Below, piece after piece: positions 1-9,055 of a stretch of DNA of 64,000 nt (positions are counted from its first letter, which is position 1; each line of letters begins with the position of its first letter). The position numbers and the translations under genes are program-made. This stretch comes from Candidatus Poribacteria bacterium (GTDB lineage: Bacteria; Poribacteria; WGA-4E; WGA-3G). The notes beneath the pieces are model-generated. The model was not told the origin of the DNA and searched no databases. It saw only the letters and a program-made list of their open reading frames with translations. The stretch lies in the NCBI GenBank assembly GCA_022821965.1, contig JAJECN010000022.1, positions 1 through 64,000 on the forward strand, in the 5' to 3' direction.

Positions 1-1
1 A

Positions 2-205
2 AAAGTCGTTAAGCAACGGCACCAGATCTTCAAAGTTGATGTAAACAGCGGTGTTCAAACGCAATTGACACATGTTGGGATGCCAAGATTCGGAAATTTT
101 GGTGGGGATTGGTTTGACCCGGCTTATGCGTTACCTGTAGAGCCACAACCACACCTACTAACAACAACGTGGGCAAAAGTAAAAATTAAACATAATACTC
201 AATAG
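2..205 (+). CDS. TolB/PD40-type beta-propeller protein, C-terminal end only
   Basis: This is an open frame entering from the left edge, with 67 codons before a TAG stop. The visible residues include DVNSGVQTQLTH, which resembles one blade of a PD40/TolB-type propeller (a repeat reporting a value inferred for a target). They continue into a WFDPAYALPV stretch and a PQPHLLTTTW tail. From memory that tail recurs at the C-terminus of TolB-like proteins in Poribacteria-type genomes, probably periplasmic or exported. No start, signal peptide or other blade is in the window, so the function is inferred only from the tail. The next gene begins 25 bp downstream on the same strand. Confidence 0.6.
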   Translation, partial: KVVKQRHQIFKVDVNSGVQTQLTHVGMPRFGNFGGDWFDPAYALPVEPQPHLLTTTWAKVKIKHNTQ

Positions 206-230
206 TGCTAATCGGATTGAGGGATAAACA

Positions 231-2471
231 GTGCTAAATCACAAAAAAGAAAACATCATGAACCGTTCCTACAAGCGACAACGTTCCATGCGAGCGCTGC
301 TCTTTTCAAGCGTCGTCCACCTCTGCCTCGCCATCGTTTTTATGTTCTCATTCTATACGCAGAGACAGCATAACAACGAAGACATGCTGGCAGTGGAGTT
401 AATCGACCCGAAAGATGCCCCGGAAAAACGTCGCACCCTCAAACCGCCACCACCCAAAAAGCTACGGACACCACAGCAGACAGATCCTTCTACCGACTCA
501 AGCCAGCGACATCTGGACCTGATGGCTTCCGCGAATTTAATCGATGAAACCCTGCGCCAATCCGAGGAAGAACTCCTCCACAGTGCAACCAGATCCGTGT
601 CCGACACCGAGACAACACTTCCCGATGTGACGACAGCTGTGAAACAGTACAACAGCCGAGAAACACCGATCTTAGAAGAGGTTGCGAGTCCTTTTGAAAC
701 CACTGCAGGTGCAGGTGTAGACAGTCTACGGCAACGCGTTAAAGGTGACGGCAGTGGCGGATTTCATAAACTGGAGTCCACAGGTGCTTCCGAAATCGGC
801 ACGATTGGTGACGGAGATGGCACCGGCGACGCGGAAGGAACCGGTAAAGGTGATTCTACCAACCCTTTTGCTGACGCGCTCAAACACATCGCTGACCATA
901 TCATCGGAACACGAGAACTCGACAAGGTGAACGTCGTCTTTGTCCTCGACACGAGCGCAAGCATGCGTGATAACATACAGCAAGTTGCAGTAAATCTGTA
1001 CGCCATGACCGATGAGTTCGATCTCGTCAATTTAGAGTACCATCTCGGCATGTCGGAATTCAGTGTCCGACGGCAGGGTCAAAATCTGGAGATCCGATCC
1101 CTGCTGCCCGATGTCGGCATGCTCCGCAGACGGATGCAAAAAGCCACGCTCAGCGGGGACGAGCACGCGCTTGATGCACTCGCAGATACCCCCTATCGTA
1201 TCGACTTCCATGCCGATGCCGACAAATACATCATTCTCGTAACCGACGAACCCGCAAGCACCGCTTTCAAAAAGGATGGTGCTTATGATATGATGCGGGA
1301 AAAGGTCATCAAGGAATATCAACTGCAGGAAGTTCGCGTCAACGTGCTTGGGCATCCAGAACCCTTCCAGCAAGAGTTAGCCGAACTGACAGGTGGACTC
1401 TGGCAGCGCATTCCGGGAGACATCGGTAGTGCAACGACGCTGCCAAGTGATCGTGTCGCCAACGCAGGATTTCTCAAGGTATTTCGGGATATTGTCACCG
1501 ACCTTCGCCGAAACAGCGGCAAATTACTTTTCAGCATGGAATCTCAATTCGAGGTACTCCTTGAAGATGGCGACATCCCTATGAAAAAGTTGCAGCGCGA
1601 ATTCAAGCGGAACGGTATCTCTTTATCCAACGGTGGAAGTCTGTTTAATAATGCCAAAGTCTGGGAGAAAGAAAAGGGAGATCTATGGGTAATTACCGAT
1701 TATGTAAGCGGTCGCACTTATACCATTCGCAAAACCGGTGACAAATTGAACGTCTATGCTGGCGTCTATCCTGAAAGTTGGAATACCTCTGAAAATCTCA
1801 CCGCAATGCCCCAACGACATGGCAGGCGATGGCTCATAAACGACCAGCACAACAAGCGTATGTACACCATCCGAAGTGAAAAGAACCGATTGAACATCTA
1901 TGATGGCGCAGCACTCAGTGCAGCACCGGACAAGGCAGTGAGAGGATTTGAACCTATCGTGGACATCGTTGTTATGCTTGACTATAGCCGGAGTATGGGA
2001 GGCAAATCGCAAGCAATCATGCTCGGTTTGAGCACACTTATCGGTAGATTAGATATCCTGCCCATCAAATATCGGATCGGACTCATCCGTTTCGCAGAGG
2101 CGAAAGATGCCATCAAGGTCATCAACGGTGCGGTCGTGACACAAATGCCGCTCAATGAATCCATGCTGGAAAGCTACATGGAGGACCCATTTGGTGGAGA
2201 CGAGCATCTCATAGATGCAATTGTGGAAGGCGTTCCGAAAGTGAAATTCAGTCCGTATGCAAGCCGATTCTTGCTCATCTTGACAGATGAACCGACAACA
2301 GGCAAATATCCACCCGAACGGGCAATCAGTCTGTGCCAGTCGTTAGGCATCCGTGCCTACGTCATTGGACATCCGCGGGCTACGGATTTCCAGAAAGCTC
2401 TCGTCGAACAGACAGGTGGACGCTTCTTCACAATGCCGAAACACCTAAGCAAAACCTATCCAAACCAATAG
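231..2471 (+). CDS. Membrane-anchored protein with two vWA domains
   Basis: A 746-residue protein starting at a GTG preceded by GAGGGA at good spacing; an ATG 27 nt downstream is a weaker alternative. One hydrophobic segment (about residues 21-41) is followed by a proline-rich KPPPPKK stretch, so the N-terminus looks like a TonB/TolA-style anchor with the rest in the periplasm. Two von Willebrand factor A domains carry MIDAS motifs: DTSAS at about 240-244 and DYSRS at about 584-588. A Gly/Asp-rich linker lies near residues 170-210. vWA domains bind metal and protein partners; the partner is unknown here. The duplication within one chain is clear from matching phrases such as VTDEPAS and LTDEPTT. 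Function beyond adhesion or scaffolding is not assigned. Confidence 0.85.
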   Translation: MLNHKKENIMNRSYKRQRSMRALLFSSVVHLCLAIVFMFSFYTQRQHNNEDMLAVELIDPKDAPEKRRTLKPPPPKKLRTPQQTDPSTDSSQRHLDLMASANLIDETLRQSEEELLHSATRSVSDTETTLPDVTTAVKQYNSRETPILEEVASPFETTAGAGVDSLRQRVKGDGSGGFHKLESTGASEIGTIGDGDGTGDAEGTGKGDSTNPFADALKHIADHIIGTRELDKVNVVFVLDTSASMRDNIQQVAVNLYAMTDEFDLVNLEYHLGMSEFSVRRQGQNLEIRSLLPDVGMLRRRMQKATLSGDEHALDALADTPYRIDFHADADKYIILVTDEPASTAFKKDGAYDMMREKVIKEYQLQEVRVNVLGHPEPFQQELAELTGGLWQRIPGDIGSATTLPSDRVANAGFLKVFRDIVTDLRRNSGKLLFSMESQFEVLLEDGDIPMKKLQREFKRNGISLSNGGSLFNNAKVWEKEKGDLWVITDYVSGRTYTIRKTGDKLNVYAGVYPESWNTSENLTAMPQRHGRRWLINDQHNKRMYTIRSEKNRLNIYDGAALSAAPDKAVRGFEPIVDIVVMLDYSRSMGGKSQAIMLGLSTLIGRLDILPIKYRIGLIRFAEAKDAIKVINGAVVTQMPLNESMLESYMEDPFGGDEHLIDAIVEGVPKVKFSPYASRFLLILTDEPTTGKYPPERAISLCQSLGIRAYVIGHPRATDFQKALVEQTGGRFFTMPKHLSKTYPNQ

Positions 2472-2476
2472 ATGCG

Positions 2477-2500
2477 TTTTCAGTTATCGGTTATCAGTTA
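2477..2500 (+). repeat. Single arm of the GTTATCAGTT repeat family
   Basis: This short stretch of the form CAGTTATCGG-TTATCAGTTA lies between the vWA gene and the next start codon. It matches the arms of the longer inverted-repeat elements found elsewhere in the window, but no second arm is present here. Confidence 0.6.
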
Positions 2501-2512
2501 ATCGGAACAACT

Positions 2513-3679
2513 ATGGACACCACAATTCAAACACACATCGAAAACTTCTTCAAAGAATTAACAAAAAGCCCCCATCGCCAACCCGACATCGATTGGCTGA
2601 AACAAGCACTCTTCAACGTGCCGCGCCACCATTTCATCGAACAATACTACGACGACAGCGAACCTGATGGAATCGTTCACGTTGGATCACCAATCCCGAC
2701 CCCAGAACAACTGGAACAAATCTACTCCAACAGAGGCATGATGATCCGAGAGGAACCACACAGTGCAGCGTCCCAGCCCAGCCTTATTTTCGACATGCTA
2801 AAGGACCTCCAACTGACCCACGGACACAAAGTCTTAGAAGTTGGAACCGGAAGCGGATGGAACGCAGGACTGATTGCGTTCAGCGTAGGAGATGACAGCC
2901 TTGTCTACTCTGTTGACCTTCAAGCCGACTTGGTAGAGAAAGCGCGACAGCATCTGAACTCTGTTAGATTTTATCGTGTCAATCTGAGAACCGGTGATGG
3001 TGGACTTGGATGGAACAGCGAGACTTTTGATCGGATAATCGTTACAGTTGGTTCTCCCGATATTCCGCCAGCGTGGATTCAATCCTTGACAGACGACGGG
3101 ATTTTGGTGATGCCGCTCAAGACAAAAGCGGTCGGAGATCCAATTCTTCGACTCCAGAAACAGGGCGGCAAATTGACAGGGAAATTCACGCAATGGGCGG
3201 GTTTCATGAACCTGCAAGGCAATTTCAAATGCTCCGCTGAGGACGTGCTGGAACCATCTTCGGATCCAGTTGTAGAAGCCTTATTGCAAGAGGAATCGAC
3301 CTCTGTTCCATTTCCGACAGTTTTTGGAACCGATTGTGCCTTTTGGCTCCGCCTAAACGGAGTCCCGATACAAATGCTTGGAGAATACAAAGGGCAACGC
3401 GGAATGCACGTTGTCCTGCTGGATAAAGAATTGCCTGCCTTATATGTTCCTCAGTCCGTATACTCCACAAAGACCGGAAAGCGTATGGATGTCTACGGCA
3501 ATCCACAACTTGTGGACCGCTTCATCGAAGGAATAGAGGAATGGGTGAGTCTTGGAAGCCCCAAACTCACAGATTATCACATCGAACTCATTAATCCCGC
3601 CGAGTCAGACGACACGGCACCGTATAGTTACATCGACCAGAGACCGAATGCAACGCTAAAGTTCTCCTTAAATATGTAG
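2513..3679 (+). CDS. Protein-L-isoaspartate O-methyltransferase-like protein
   Basis: A 388-residue protein. The frame is open further upstream, but those codons overlap the vWA gene and an intergenic repeat, so the ATG at 2513 is chosen. Residues from about 60 to 230 look like the Pcm family: a conserved segment before the SAM site, then motif I VLEVGTGSGWNAG, a GDGGLGW motif, and DDGILVMPL. Family members methylate isoaspartyl residues of damaged proteins using S-adenosylmethionine. The chain is longer than the roughly 210-residue bacterial Pcm. The extra C-terminal 150 residues are unrecognised and could change the substrate, as in the Pcm-like enzymes used on ribosomal peptides. No ribosome-binding site is obvious. 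Confidence 0.75.
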   Translation: MDTTIQTHIENFFKELTKSPHRQPDIDWLKQALFNVPRHHFIEQYYDDSEPDGIVHVGSPIPTPEQLEQIYSNRGMMIREEPHSAASQPSLIFDMLKDLQLTHGHKVLEVGTGSGWNAGLIAFSVGDDSLVYSVDLQADLVEKARQHLNSVRFYRVNLRTGDGGLGWNSETFDRIIVTVGSPDIPPAWIQSLTDDGILVMPLKTKAVGDPILRLQKQGGKLTGKFTQWAGFMNLQGNFKCSAEDVLEPSSDPVVEALLQEESTSVPFPTVFGTDCAFWLRLNGVPIQMLGEYKGQRGMHVVLLDKELPALYVPQSVYSTKTGKRMDVYGNPQLVDRFIEGIEEWVSLGSPKLTDYHIELINPAESDDTAPYSYIDQRPNATLKFSLNM

Positions 3680-3723
3680 ACATTTACCAATAAGCGTCCG
3701 CTTAGCGAAGGCTCCAAAGTGGG

Positions 3724-3745
3724 GTTTTTGCTTGGGTGTTTCTTC
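3724..3745 (+). repeat. Copy of a dispersed 22-nt motif
   Basis: Starts GTTTTTGCTTGGG and ends TGTTTCTTC. Near-identical copies occur at 35183-35204 (inverted), 35228-35245 and 53443-53464. This copy lies between the isoaspartyl methyltransferase-like gene and moaB. Confidence 0.6.
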
Positions 3746-3815
3746 AACAAGTGTATCACTGAAAACTTTGTGGATTTTCAATCAGAAATGGTAACCGAAA
3801 GGAGCTGACACTATA

Positions 3816-4337
3816 ATGTCAACAACTTCTACAAGTACACAACAACACCGAGAAATGGCAACCGAAGAGGGACCTGTCGCCGTGGCGATCGTCACCGTGA
3901 GCGACACACGCACCCCCGAAACCGACAAAAATGCAGCATTCCTACGCGAACAACTTGCCGCAGAGGGAAACAGCGTCGCTGCGTATCAAATTATTAAAGA
4001 CGAACCCGACCAAGTGGCATCAGTATTAGACGAAATGGCGGAAAGCGATGCACAGGTCATCCTTTTCAATGGCGGCACCGGCATCGCCCCGCGCGATACC
4101 ACATTCGATATTCTCAATAGGAAGTTGGAAAAGACACTCCCCGGATTCGGTGAACTCTTTCGGATGTTCAGTTACGATCAAGTCGGTGCAGCAGCGATGC
4201 TCTCACGAGCAACCGCTGGCGTTTACCGCGGAAAAGTGGTCATCTCCACACCCGGCTCAACCGCAGCGGTGCAATTGGCATGGGAAAAGCTGATTGGACC
4301 GGAACTGCAACATCTGGCATGGGAAGTCGGACGCTAA
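3816..4337 (+). CDS. moaB: MoaB/Mog-type molybdenum cofactor biosynthesis protein
   Basis: A 173-residue protein with AAAGGAG 11 nt before the ATG. Residues 21-170 match the MoaB/MogA fold: AIVTVSDTR near the start, the molybdopterin-binding [13 protein letters not shown] loop at about residues 88-100, and a later FGELFR segment. Family members bind or adenylylate molybdopterin during molybdenum cofactor synthesis in the cytoplasm. The first 20 residues are Ser/Thr/Gln-rich and probably a disordered extension. No other mo- genes are adjacent, so it stands alone. The distinction between MoaB and Mog cannot be made from this sequence alone. Confidence 0.85.
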   Translation: MSTTSTSTQQHREMATEEGPVAVAIVTVSDTRTPETDKNAAFLREQLAAEGNSVAAYQIIKDEPDQVASVLDEMAESDAQVILFNGGTGIAPRDTTFDILNRKLEKTLPGFGELFRMFSYDQVGAAAMLSRATAGVYRGKVVISTPGSTAAVQLAWEKLIGPELQHLAWEVGR

Positions 4338-4340
4338 AAA

Positions 4341-4451
4341 GGTTATCGGTTTTCAGTTATCAGTTAAAGAAGGACTTCTGTAACAATTTACCTCTTTGGG
4401 GAGTCTATCAAGTTAGGGTAGATTGCCAATAACTGATAACTGGCAACTATT
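4341..4451. repeat. MITE-like GTTATCAGTT inverted-repeat element
   Basis: The left arm (GGTTATCGG...TTATCAGTTAA) and right arm (AATAACTGATAAC...CAACTATT) are inverted relative to each other. They flank a core containing TGTAACAATTTACC. The element sits between the convergent moaB and ecfT-like genes. Confidence 0.7.
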
Positions 4452-5308
4452 CACAATATTTCGCGTGTGAAAGTATAGATATCCCGCAACCACGACGCAT
4501 AATAGATACCGTTCGCATAGCAGAAATAGAGCAACTTCAACCCGACAATACCAACTAAACAGACAGACAAAACAGCGAGCAGCCCAAAATCCCACGCGCC
4601 CATCTTCAAAGTCCGCAAAGAGGTCCGTTGCACCGCTGCCTCCGGCGCAAACCCTCGACTCTCAACAGACTCACCGAGATGCGTCGCGTGGCGGATATTC
4701 CCCGCCAAGATTGGTCGGAAACTATTGATAACGCTTCGACAGGTCGCCAACAAATTCAATCGGAGATACCGGAACCCTCTGAGCCTTTGAGAACGGAAGA
4801 CAGCCGCCGCCTCGTTCGCAATCACCGGAATGAAATGCAGAGCGGTCGTCACCATAAAAGCGAGTGTCGCTGGCACACGTAACTGCGCTAACGCGAGGAG
4901 CAAATCCCGCGGTTGCGTCGTCCAGACGATGAAACATCCGATCACAAGCGTCGTGTTGAAACGAAGGGATTGGACAATCCCGTGAAACAATCCTTCCCGA
5001 TAGACGCGAATACCGCCCGTCATCTTCCCGAAGATCGGGAATTCCGCTGGTACGAGCGTAAACAGTACTGTGCGCGGAAATTCGTTATAGAAGATCGCCT
5101 GACTGTAAATTAACCCCCACGTCGTAAAAAAGAGAAAGACGCAGAGCAACCCGATCTGCCGCCATGTCGGGACGGATAACGCCACAAGCGCGAGACTCCC
5201 CAAAAAACAGACGAACAGTGCCGTTGGACTGTCCAGCAAGATGACAAGGCATCCGCCTATCAGCATCATCAATATTTTCGTGCGGGGTTCCAGTTTAGCA
5301 TTCTGCAT
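4451..5308 (-). CDS. Energy-coupling factor transporter transmembrane protein (EcfT/CbiQ family)
   Basis: A 285-residue polytopic membrane protein. Translation from MQNAKLEPRTK is chosen because that is where the family normally begins; the frame stays open for 18 more codons upstream without a ribosome-binding site. It has at least four hydrophobic segments. Toward the C-terminus is the ESRGF sequence, the x-R-G coupling motif through which EcfT contacts the ATPase pair. EcfT proteins transmit ATP hydrolysis to a vitamin- or metal-binding S component in the inner membrane. No ATPase or S component lies next to it, so the substrate (cobalt, biotin and others) is unknown and it is an orphan in this window. 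Confidence 0.8.
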   Translation of the reverse strand: MQNAKLEPRTKILMMLIGGCLVILLDSPTALFVCFLGSLALVALSVPTWRQIGLLCVFLFFTTWGLIYSQAIFYNEFPRTVLFTLVPAEFPIFGKMTGGIRVYREGLFHGIVQSLRFNTTLVIGCFIVWTTQPRDLLLALAQLRVPATLAFMVTTALHFIPVIANEAAAVFRSQRLRGFRYLRLNLLATCRSVINSFRPILAGNIRHATHLGESVESRGFAPEAAVQRTSLRTLKMGAWDFGLLAVLSVCLVGIVGLKLLYFCYANGIYYASWLRDIYTFTREIL

Positions 5309-5490
5309 TGTATGATTTTCCGTTTGATCTCCCAGACAAGTATAGCAGCCCCATTCCCTCATTTACCAATTAAAACTTCTCTTGCCCTTCTGATAAAAGG
5401 ATTAGGGCGGTTAAGTGGAAGAAGTTTCCAACCCCGACGGTTCCGCGCACCACCTCTTTCTGTAGGGGCAAACTCCGGGCATAATTTAAT

Positions 5491-5519
5491 TTGACTGAAA
5501 AGCCGAATTCGAGTACAAT
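5491..5519 (+). promoter_or_regulatory. Sigma-70-type promoter for the STAS gene
   Basis: TTGACT and TACAAT are separated by 17 nt, a close match to the housekeeping consensus. The -10 lies about 115 bp before the STAS start codon. The rest of 5309-5634 holds a short TGTAGGGGCAAAC repeat fragment near 5461 and no other gene. Confidence 0.55.
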
Positions 5520-5634
5520 CATTTATAGTAGGGCAAGTTTATGATAAAAACAAATTATGAATAATATGTCCTAACTCCAGTTTCTATGATTGAATCTATA
5601 TTTTTGTTCAGGGTAAAACAAAAGGAGAAAAATA

Positions 5635-5976
5635 ATGGCAACACAGGTTCGCCAGCAAGACGGTGTTACGGTTATAGAACCCAACGGTAGGATAGTTGGA
5701 TTAGCGGTATCAGAACTTCGGAAAACAATATCGGAACAGATAGAGGCTACCGATACGCCGCGCATCCTTATTAATTTTGCGGATGTCACCCAGGTTGACA
5801 GCGGAGGACTCGGTACCCTTATGGAAGCACGCGCCATGACTAACCAAAAGCAAGGACGTATCGGTGTCATCCATGTCGGGGAAAACATCAGAAATCTACT
5901 TGTTATGAGCCGAATCGTGAATCAGTTTGAACATTTTGAGAACGAGGATGCCGCGATTTCGGAACTATCCGCTTAG
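5635..5976 (+). CDS. STAS-domain anti-sigma factor antagonist-like protein
   Basis: A 113-residue cytoplasmic protein with AAAGGAG ahead of the ATG. The whole length is one STAS domain of the SpoIIAA/RsbV type. It has VIEPNGRI at the first strand, then INFADVTQVDSGGLGTL at about residues 45-61, which holds the region phosphorylated by anti-sigma kinases. Most members read D-S-S-G; here the second serine is glycine and a single serine remains as the candidate site. Family members release sigma factors or control other switches by partner exchange. No kinase or phosphatase partner is adjacent. A terminator follows, so it is probably monocistronic. Confidence 0.85.
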   Translation: MATQVRQQDGVTVIEPNGRIVGLAVSELRKTISEQIEATDTPRILINFADVTQVDSGGLGTLMEARAMTNQKQGRIGVIHVGENIRNLLVMSRIVNQFEHFENEDAAISELSA

Positions 5977-6005
5977 AATCCAAAATCCAACAGTCATGTC
6001 AAACA

Positions 6006-6037
6006 AAAGGGACTGGTCCAACAAGTCCCTTTTTTTC
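6006..6037 (+). terminator. Rho-independent terminator after the STAS gene
   Basis: AAAGGGACT pairs with AGTCCCTTT around a loop of about nine nucleotides and runs into seven or more T residues, 30 bp after the stop codon. Confidence 0.8.
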
Positions 6038-6105
6038 TCCTGCGACATCTCCGTCTTTCTGTAGGAGTGAGCTTCCGATCGCGACCTGTGGGAGAGTTTT
6101 TCAAT

Positions 6106-8775
6106 TTAGCAAACCAACGTCACGATAACAGACTCCTGACTCTCCACATAAGGCACGATCCACTCAAGCTGCTCATTACACTTGACCTGCCCCACACTAC
6201 ACTGATAGGAACCCGCCGCCAGCCCCCGAATAGAGATATGCGCACATTCCGCATGCTTGGACGGCTTCGACAGAACAAGCTCCAACCGCCGCAAATCTTT
6301 CGTAAGCGTCGCCTTCTCAATACGCGCCCGCACCGTCTCCAACGCTACACCGAGCGGTACAAATGCTGCCCTGACACCTAACCCATCTTGCGGAATAAGC
6401 GTGTAATCGTCCGGCGTTTCAGCGACAGCACACCCGTAGCTGACAAGCCCAAAATCCGGATCTTGAACGAGATAGGACTTTAACATACTCAAGTTACCGT
6501 AGAGTCCCATACCGACTTCACCGGAGAAACACCCGTTCCGATAGTAGTTATATTCCAGCGACCCCTTCTCCGGCGGGTTGAACCGCCACTCCCGACCGTT
6601 GTACCCCTTACCTGACGGATCCACACAACTCCAGACCGCCAAAGTCGCGCCGTAAGCCTTCTGCAGAAAATGCAGATCCCCCGTCTGCTCGAATCGATCG
6701 AAAAGCGGACGCGCCAACAGCGGTGTCGGATAACACCCAATATACCGCATATTCGTGCAGTAGGAGAACCACATCGGCGTAGCATCACGACTTGCAAGGA
6801 TTGTATCGACAGTCCGCTTCTTCAACGGTTCATCGTCAGCGACCTGTGCCAAGTAGTATAACGCCGCCTTCGAGGCGTGATCGAAACAATACTCCGAGGC
6901 GAACGGGTATTCCTCCTCAAGGAAAAACGGGAGACACCCCTCAATAGCCTCTCGGAGCGTCCGGTATTCAGCATCCATCCCCTCCATCTTCAACGATCTC
7001 AGGAGATGTACCAGAATCGGCGACCCCATCGGTGCATGCGTTTTCGACATATTGCCGCGATGGTAATCGATGTAATTCTTCGTCTCATAGACGCTCTCGT
7101 AGGTAGAATCGAGATAAGAAGTGAGCGCAGTGTTATAGGCGAGGTCGAGATACTCCAACGGCCCACGGCTCGTCTGTATCCCGTGCAACTTAGTAATCCG
7201 ATACATCTGATAATAGATGTTGTAGACGTGCGGATAGTTATAGATACGCCAGACGTAATCCCACCGCCGCCACGAACCCTCCCGTAGCCCGATGAGCGAG
7301 TTCAGCACCTGATAGTTGTCTTTGTCCTGCAGTTTGCCGTAAAGGAAATTCTCAATAAATTCATCAAGGGCGTGGATCTCCTCTTCATCAGGATAATAGG
7401 CGTTTTTCCCAGCGAGGAATACGGGTGGCGCGAAACACCGGTCATCGCTGCCCCCCATATCAATCGAGCCGCAAGGTGCCTCGTCCTCCACGATAAGCCT
7501 TTCAGCATCGTTGTTCCAGATACGAAAACTATAGTGGCAGAGGTCCTCTGGATCCTCAACCCGTTGATTCTCCACGATGAATTTCGCACGCGCTTTCATC
7601 AAATCTTCTATTGCTGCAATCCCCTTGAACAGCAGGTGTGTCCATTCACCATTTCCGTAGCGGATTGCTACCTTCTGTTCTCCCATCGCAGTGAGACGAA
7701 CGGTATACGTATAGCGATCCCCCCTCACTGCGACAGGTTCCACCTCAATACCACCGTCCGTTTCAATAGCCGTAATCCGTTTTTGACATCGGAGCAGCAA
7801 ATGCGCCGTCGTGCCGACTGGGAGCACCATCCCCGGCACAATCTTCACAGCGACGTTGCCGTTCTCGTATAACCGCTCGTTGATTTCGGTGTAGTCCTTA
7901 ACGCGGCACAGCGTAAATGCGAAAGTCCGTTTTTCCTCCGGTGCCAAAGTGAGCGAGCGGTGCCCGTTATACCAAGGCTCAACCACTGTCGCCTCGGAAA
8001 ACAGGTAAAACATGGAACCTTCACCCTTCATCATCTCTGTATTTGGGAACAATCCATATCCTGAAATTGCCTCAAGTGCAGTGTCGCCTTGTGGGAAAAT
8101 GAGCAAATGGTCGCCTTTACCACTTGCACGGGTCGCCAGGATATAGGATGAATGTCCGGAGACAAACGAACTCTCAATCACGCGTTGCTCAAAGACGTAT
8201 TTCGTAGACTCAACCGACCTGTGGTTGAATCCCTGTTTCTCATCGCCGATGTTGTAATTCGTATTCAGCGTGATCGGCAATCCTAGCTCACCGATTTGGA
8301 TCTGTGCTTGCGCCTTATTCTCAAGTGTGATCGTCCATAGAATCGAATCCTCACCAAATTCATAACGTTGCTCAATATCGAGATGCTGAAGCCCGCCTCG
8401 GTTGACAGAATTGCCCTGATAGCGGGTCGTTATCGAATCATCGTCATAACTCACCGTGCGGACATCGTCGCTGAGGAAGGTATGCATCGCGCCCCATTCT
8501 GTCTGATCCTCAAGGCGTGCTTTCAGCACAATATCGCCAGTCCAGCAGGGCATAGGGATCCGTTGTGCCTTTTCTGGAACATGCCGTTGCTTCCACCAGA
8601 TATTGAGGCGCATATTCTGCTCATTCCCGAAGAAGTTCGTGCCTTGCCTGTCCTCCGTCAGGTATAAGCCTTTGATAACACCGCTCCGTCTGTCCACATC
8701 AAGGATGTAATGTTCATTTGTTAAACGGAGATAGGCATCGTGCGGTGTGTAACGTGCGTATCGGACCTGTAGCAT
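6106..8775 (-). CDS. Large DUF5695-like protein, probably carbohydrate-active
   Basis: An 889-residue protein from the ATG at 8775, which follows GCAGGA. A TTG 25 codons upstream is open but has no ribosome-binding site. No signal peptide is seen. The N-terminal half is rich in beta-strand patterns and aromatic residues. The C-terminal half is helical, with repeated Tyr/Trp-rich segments such as WDYVWRIYNYPH and EYNYYRNGCF, suggesting a beta-sandwich followed by an (alpha/alpha)6 barrel as in many polysaccharide-active enzymes. From memory this layout matches DUF5695, which has no established activity. Acidic catalytic residues cannot be assigned. It is transcribed away from the dehydrogenase gene and seems to stand alone. 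Confidence 0.65.
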   Translation of the reverse strand: MLQVRYARYTPHDAYLRLTNEHYILDVDRRSGVIKGLYLTEDRQGTNFFGNEQNMRLNIWWKQRHVPEKAQRIPMPCWTGDIVLKARLEDQTEWGAMHTFLSDDVRTVSYDDDSITTRYQGNSVNRGGLQHLDIEQRYEFGEDSILWTITLENKAQAQIQIGELGLPITLNTNYNIGDEKQGFNHRSVESTKYVFEQRVIESSFVSGHSSYILATRASGKGDHLLIFPQGDTALEAISGYGLFPNTEMMKGEGSMFYLFSEATVVEPWYNGHRSLTLAPEEKRTFAFTLCRVKDYTEINERLYENGNVAVKIVPGMVLPVGTTAHLLLRCQKRITAIETDGGIEVEPVAVRGDRYTYTVRLTAMGEQKVAIRYGNGEWTHLLFKGIAAIEDLMKARAKFIVENQRVEDPEDLCHYSFRIWNNDAERLIVEDEAPCGSIDMGGSDDRCFAPPVFLAGKNAYYPDEEEIHALDEFIENFLYGKLQDKDNYQVLNSLIGLREGSWRRWDYVWRIYNYPHVYNIYYQMYRITKLHGIQTSRGPLEYLDLAYNTALTSYLDSTYESVYETKNYIDYHRGNMSKTHAPMGSPILVHLLRSLKMEGMDAEYRTLREAIEGCLPFFLEEEYPFASEYCFDHASKAALYYLAQVADDEPLKKRTVDTILASRDATPMWFSYCTNMRYIGCYPTPLLARPLFDRFEQTGDLHFLQKAYGATLAVWSCVDPSGKGYNGREWRFNPPEKGSLEYNYYRNGCFSGEVGMGLYGNLSMLKSYLVQDPDFGLVSYGCAVAETPDDYTLIPQDGLGVRAAFVPLGVALETVRARIEKATLTKDLRRLELVLSKPSKHAECAHISIRGLAAGSYQCSVGQVKCNEQLEWIVPYVESQESVIVTLVC

Positions 8776-8973
8776 AGTATCCTGCTCACTTTCAGTTTTA
8801 AAGGGGAATCCATTTTCCTTGAGAATACTCGCGTTAGGGGAATCTGTCAAGAAAAAAGCACTCTACACAGATACCGCCCATACGGGGCAGAGAACGCTAA
8901 GATACAAATAATCACCAAAATCCGATCCGCGATTCAGACAATTGACAAAATATTTAGACACCCAATGTTTCTA

Positions 8974-9002
8974 TTGACAGCCTCCCGAATTTATGATAAA
9001 CT
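8974..9002 (+). promoter_or_regulatory. Sigma-70-type promoter
   Basis: A perfect TTGACA box and TAAACT are separated by 17 nt, with the -10 ending 53 bp before the dehydrogenase ATG. Just upstream (8863-8893) is a CTACACAGATACC...TACGGGG sequence that recurs near 18923-18950. Confidence 0.55.
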
Positions 9003-9055
9003 TCGGCGTATCCAAACAACTCTCACAGACAATTCTACAACGAAGGAGACTATTA

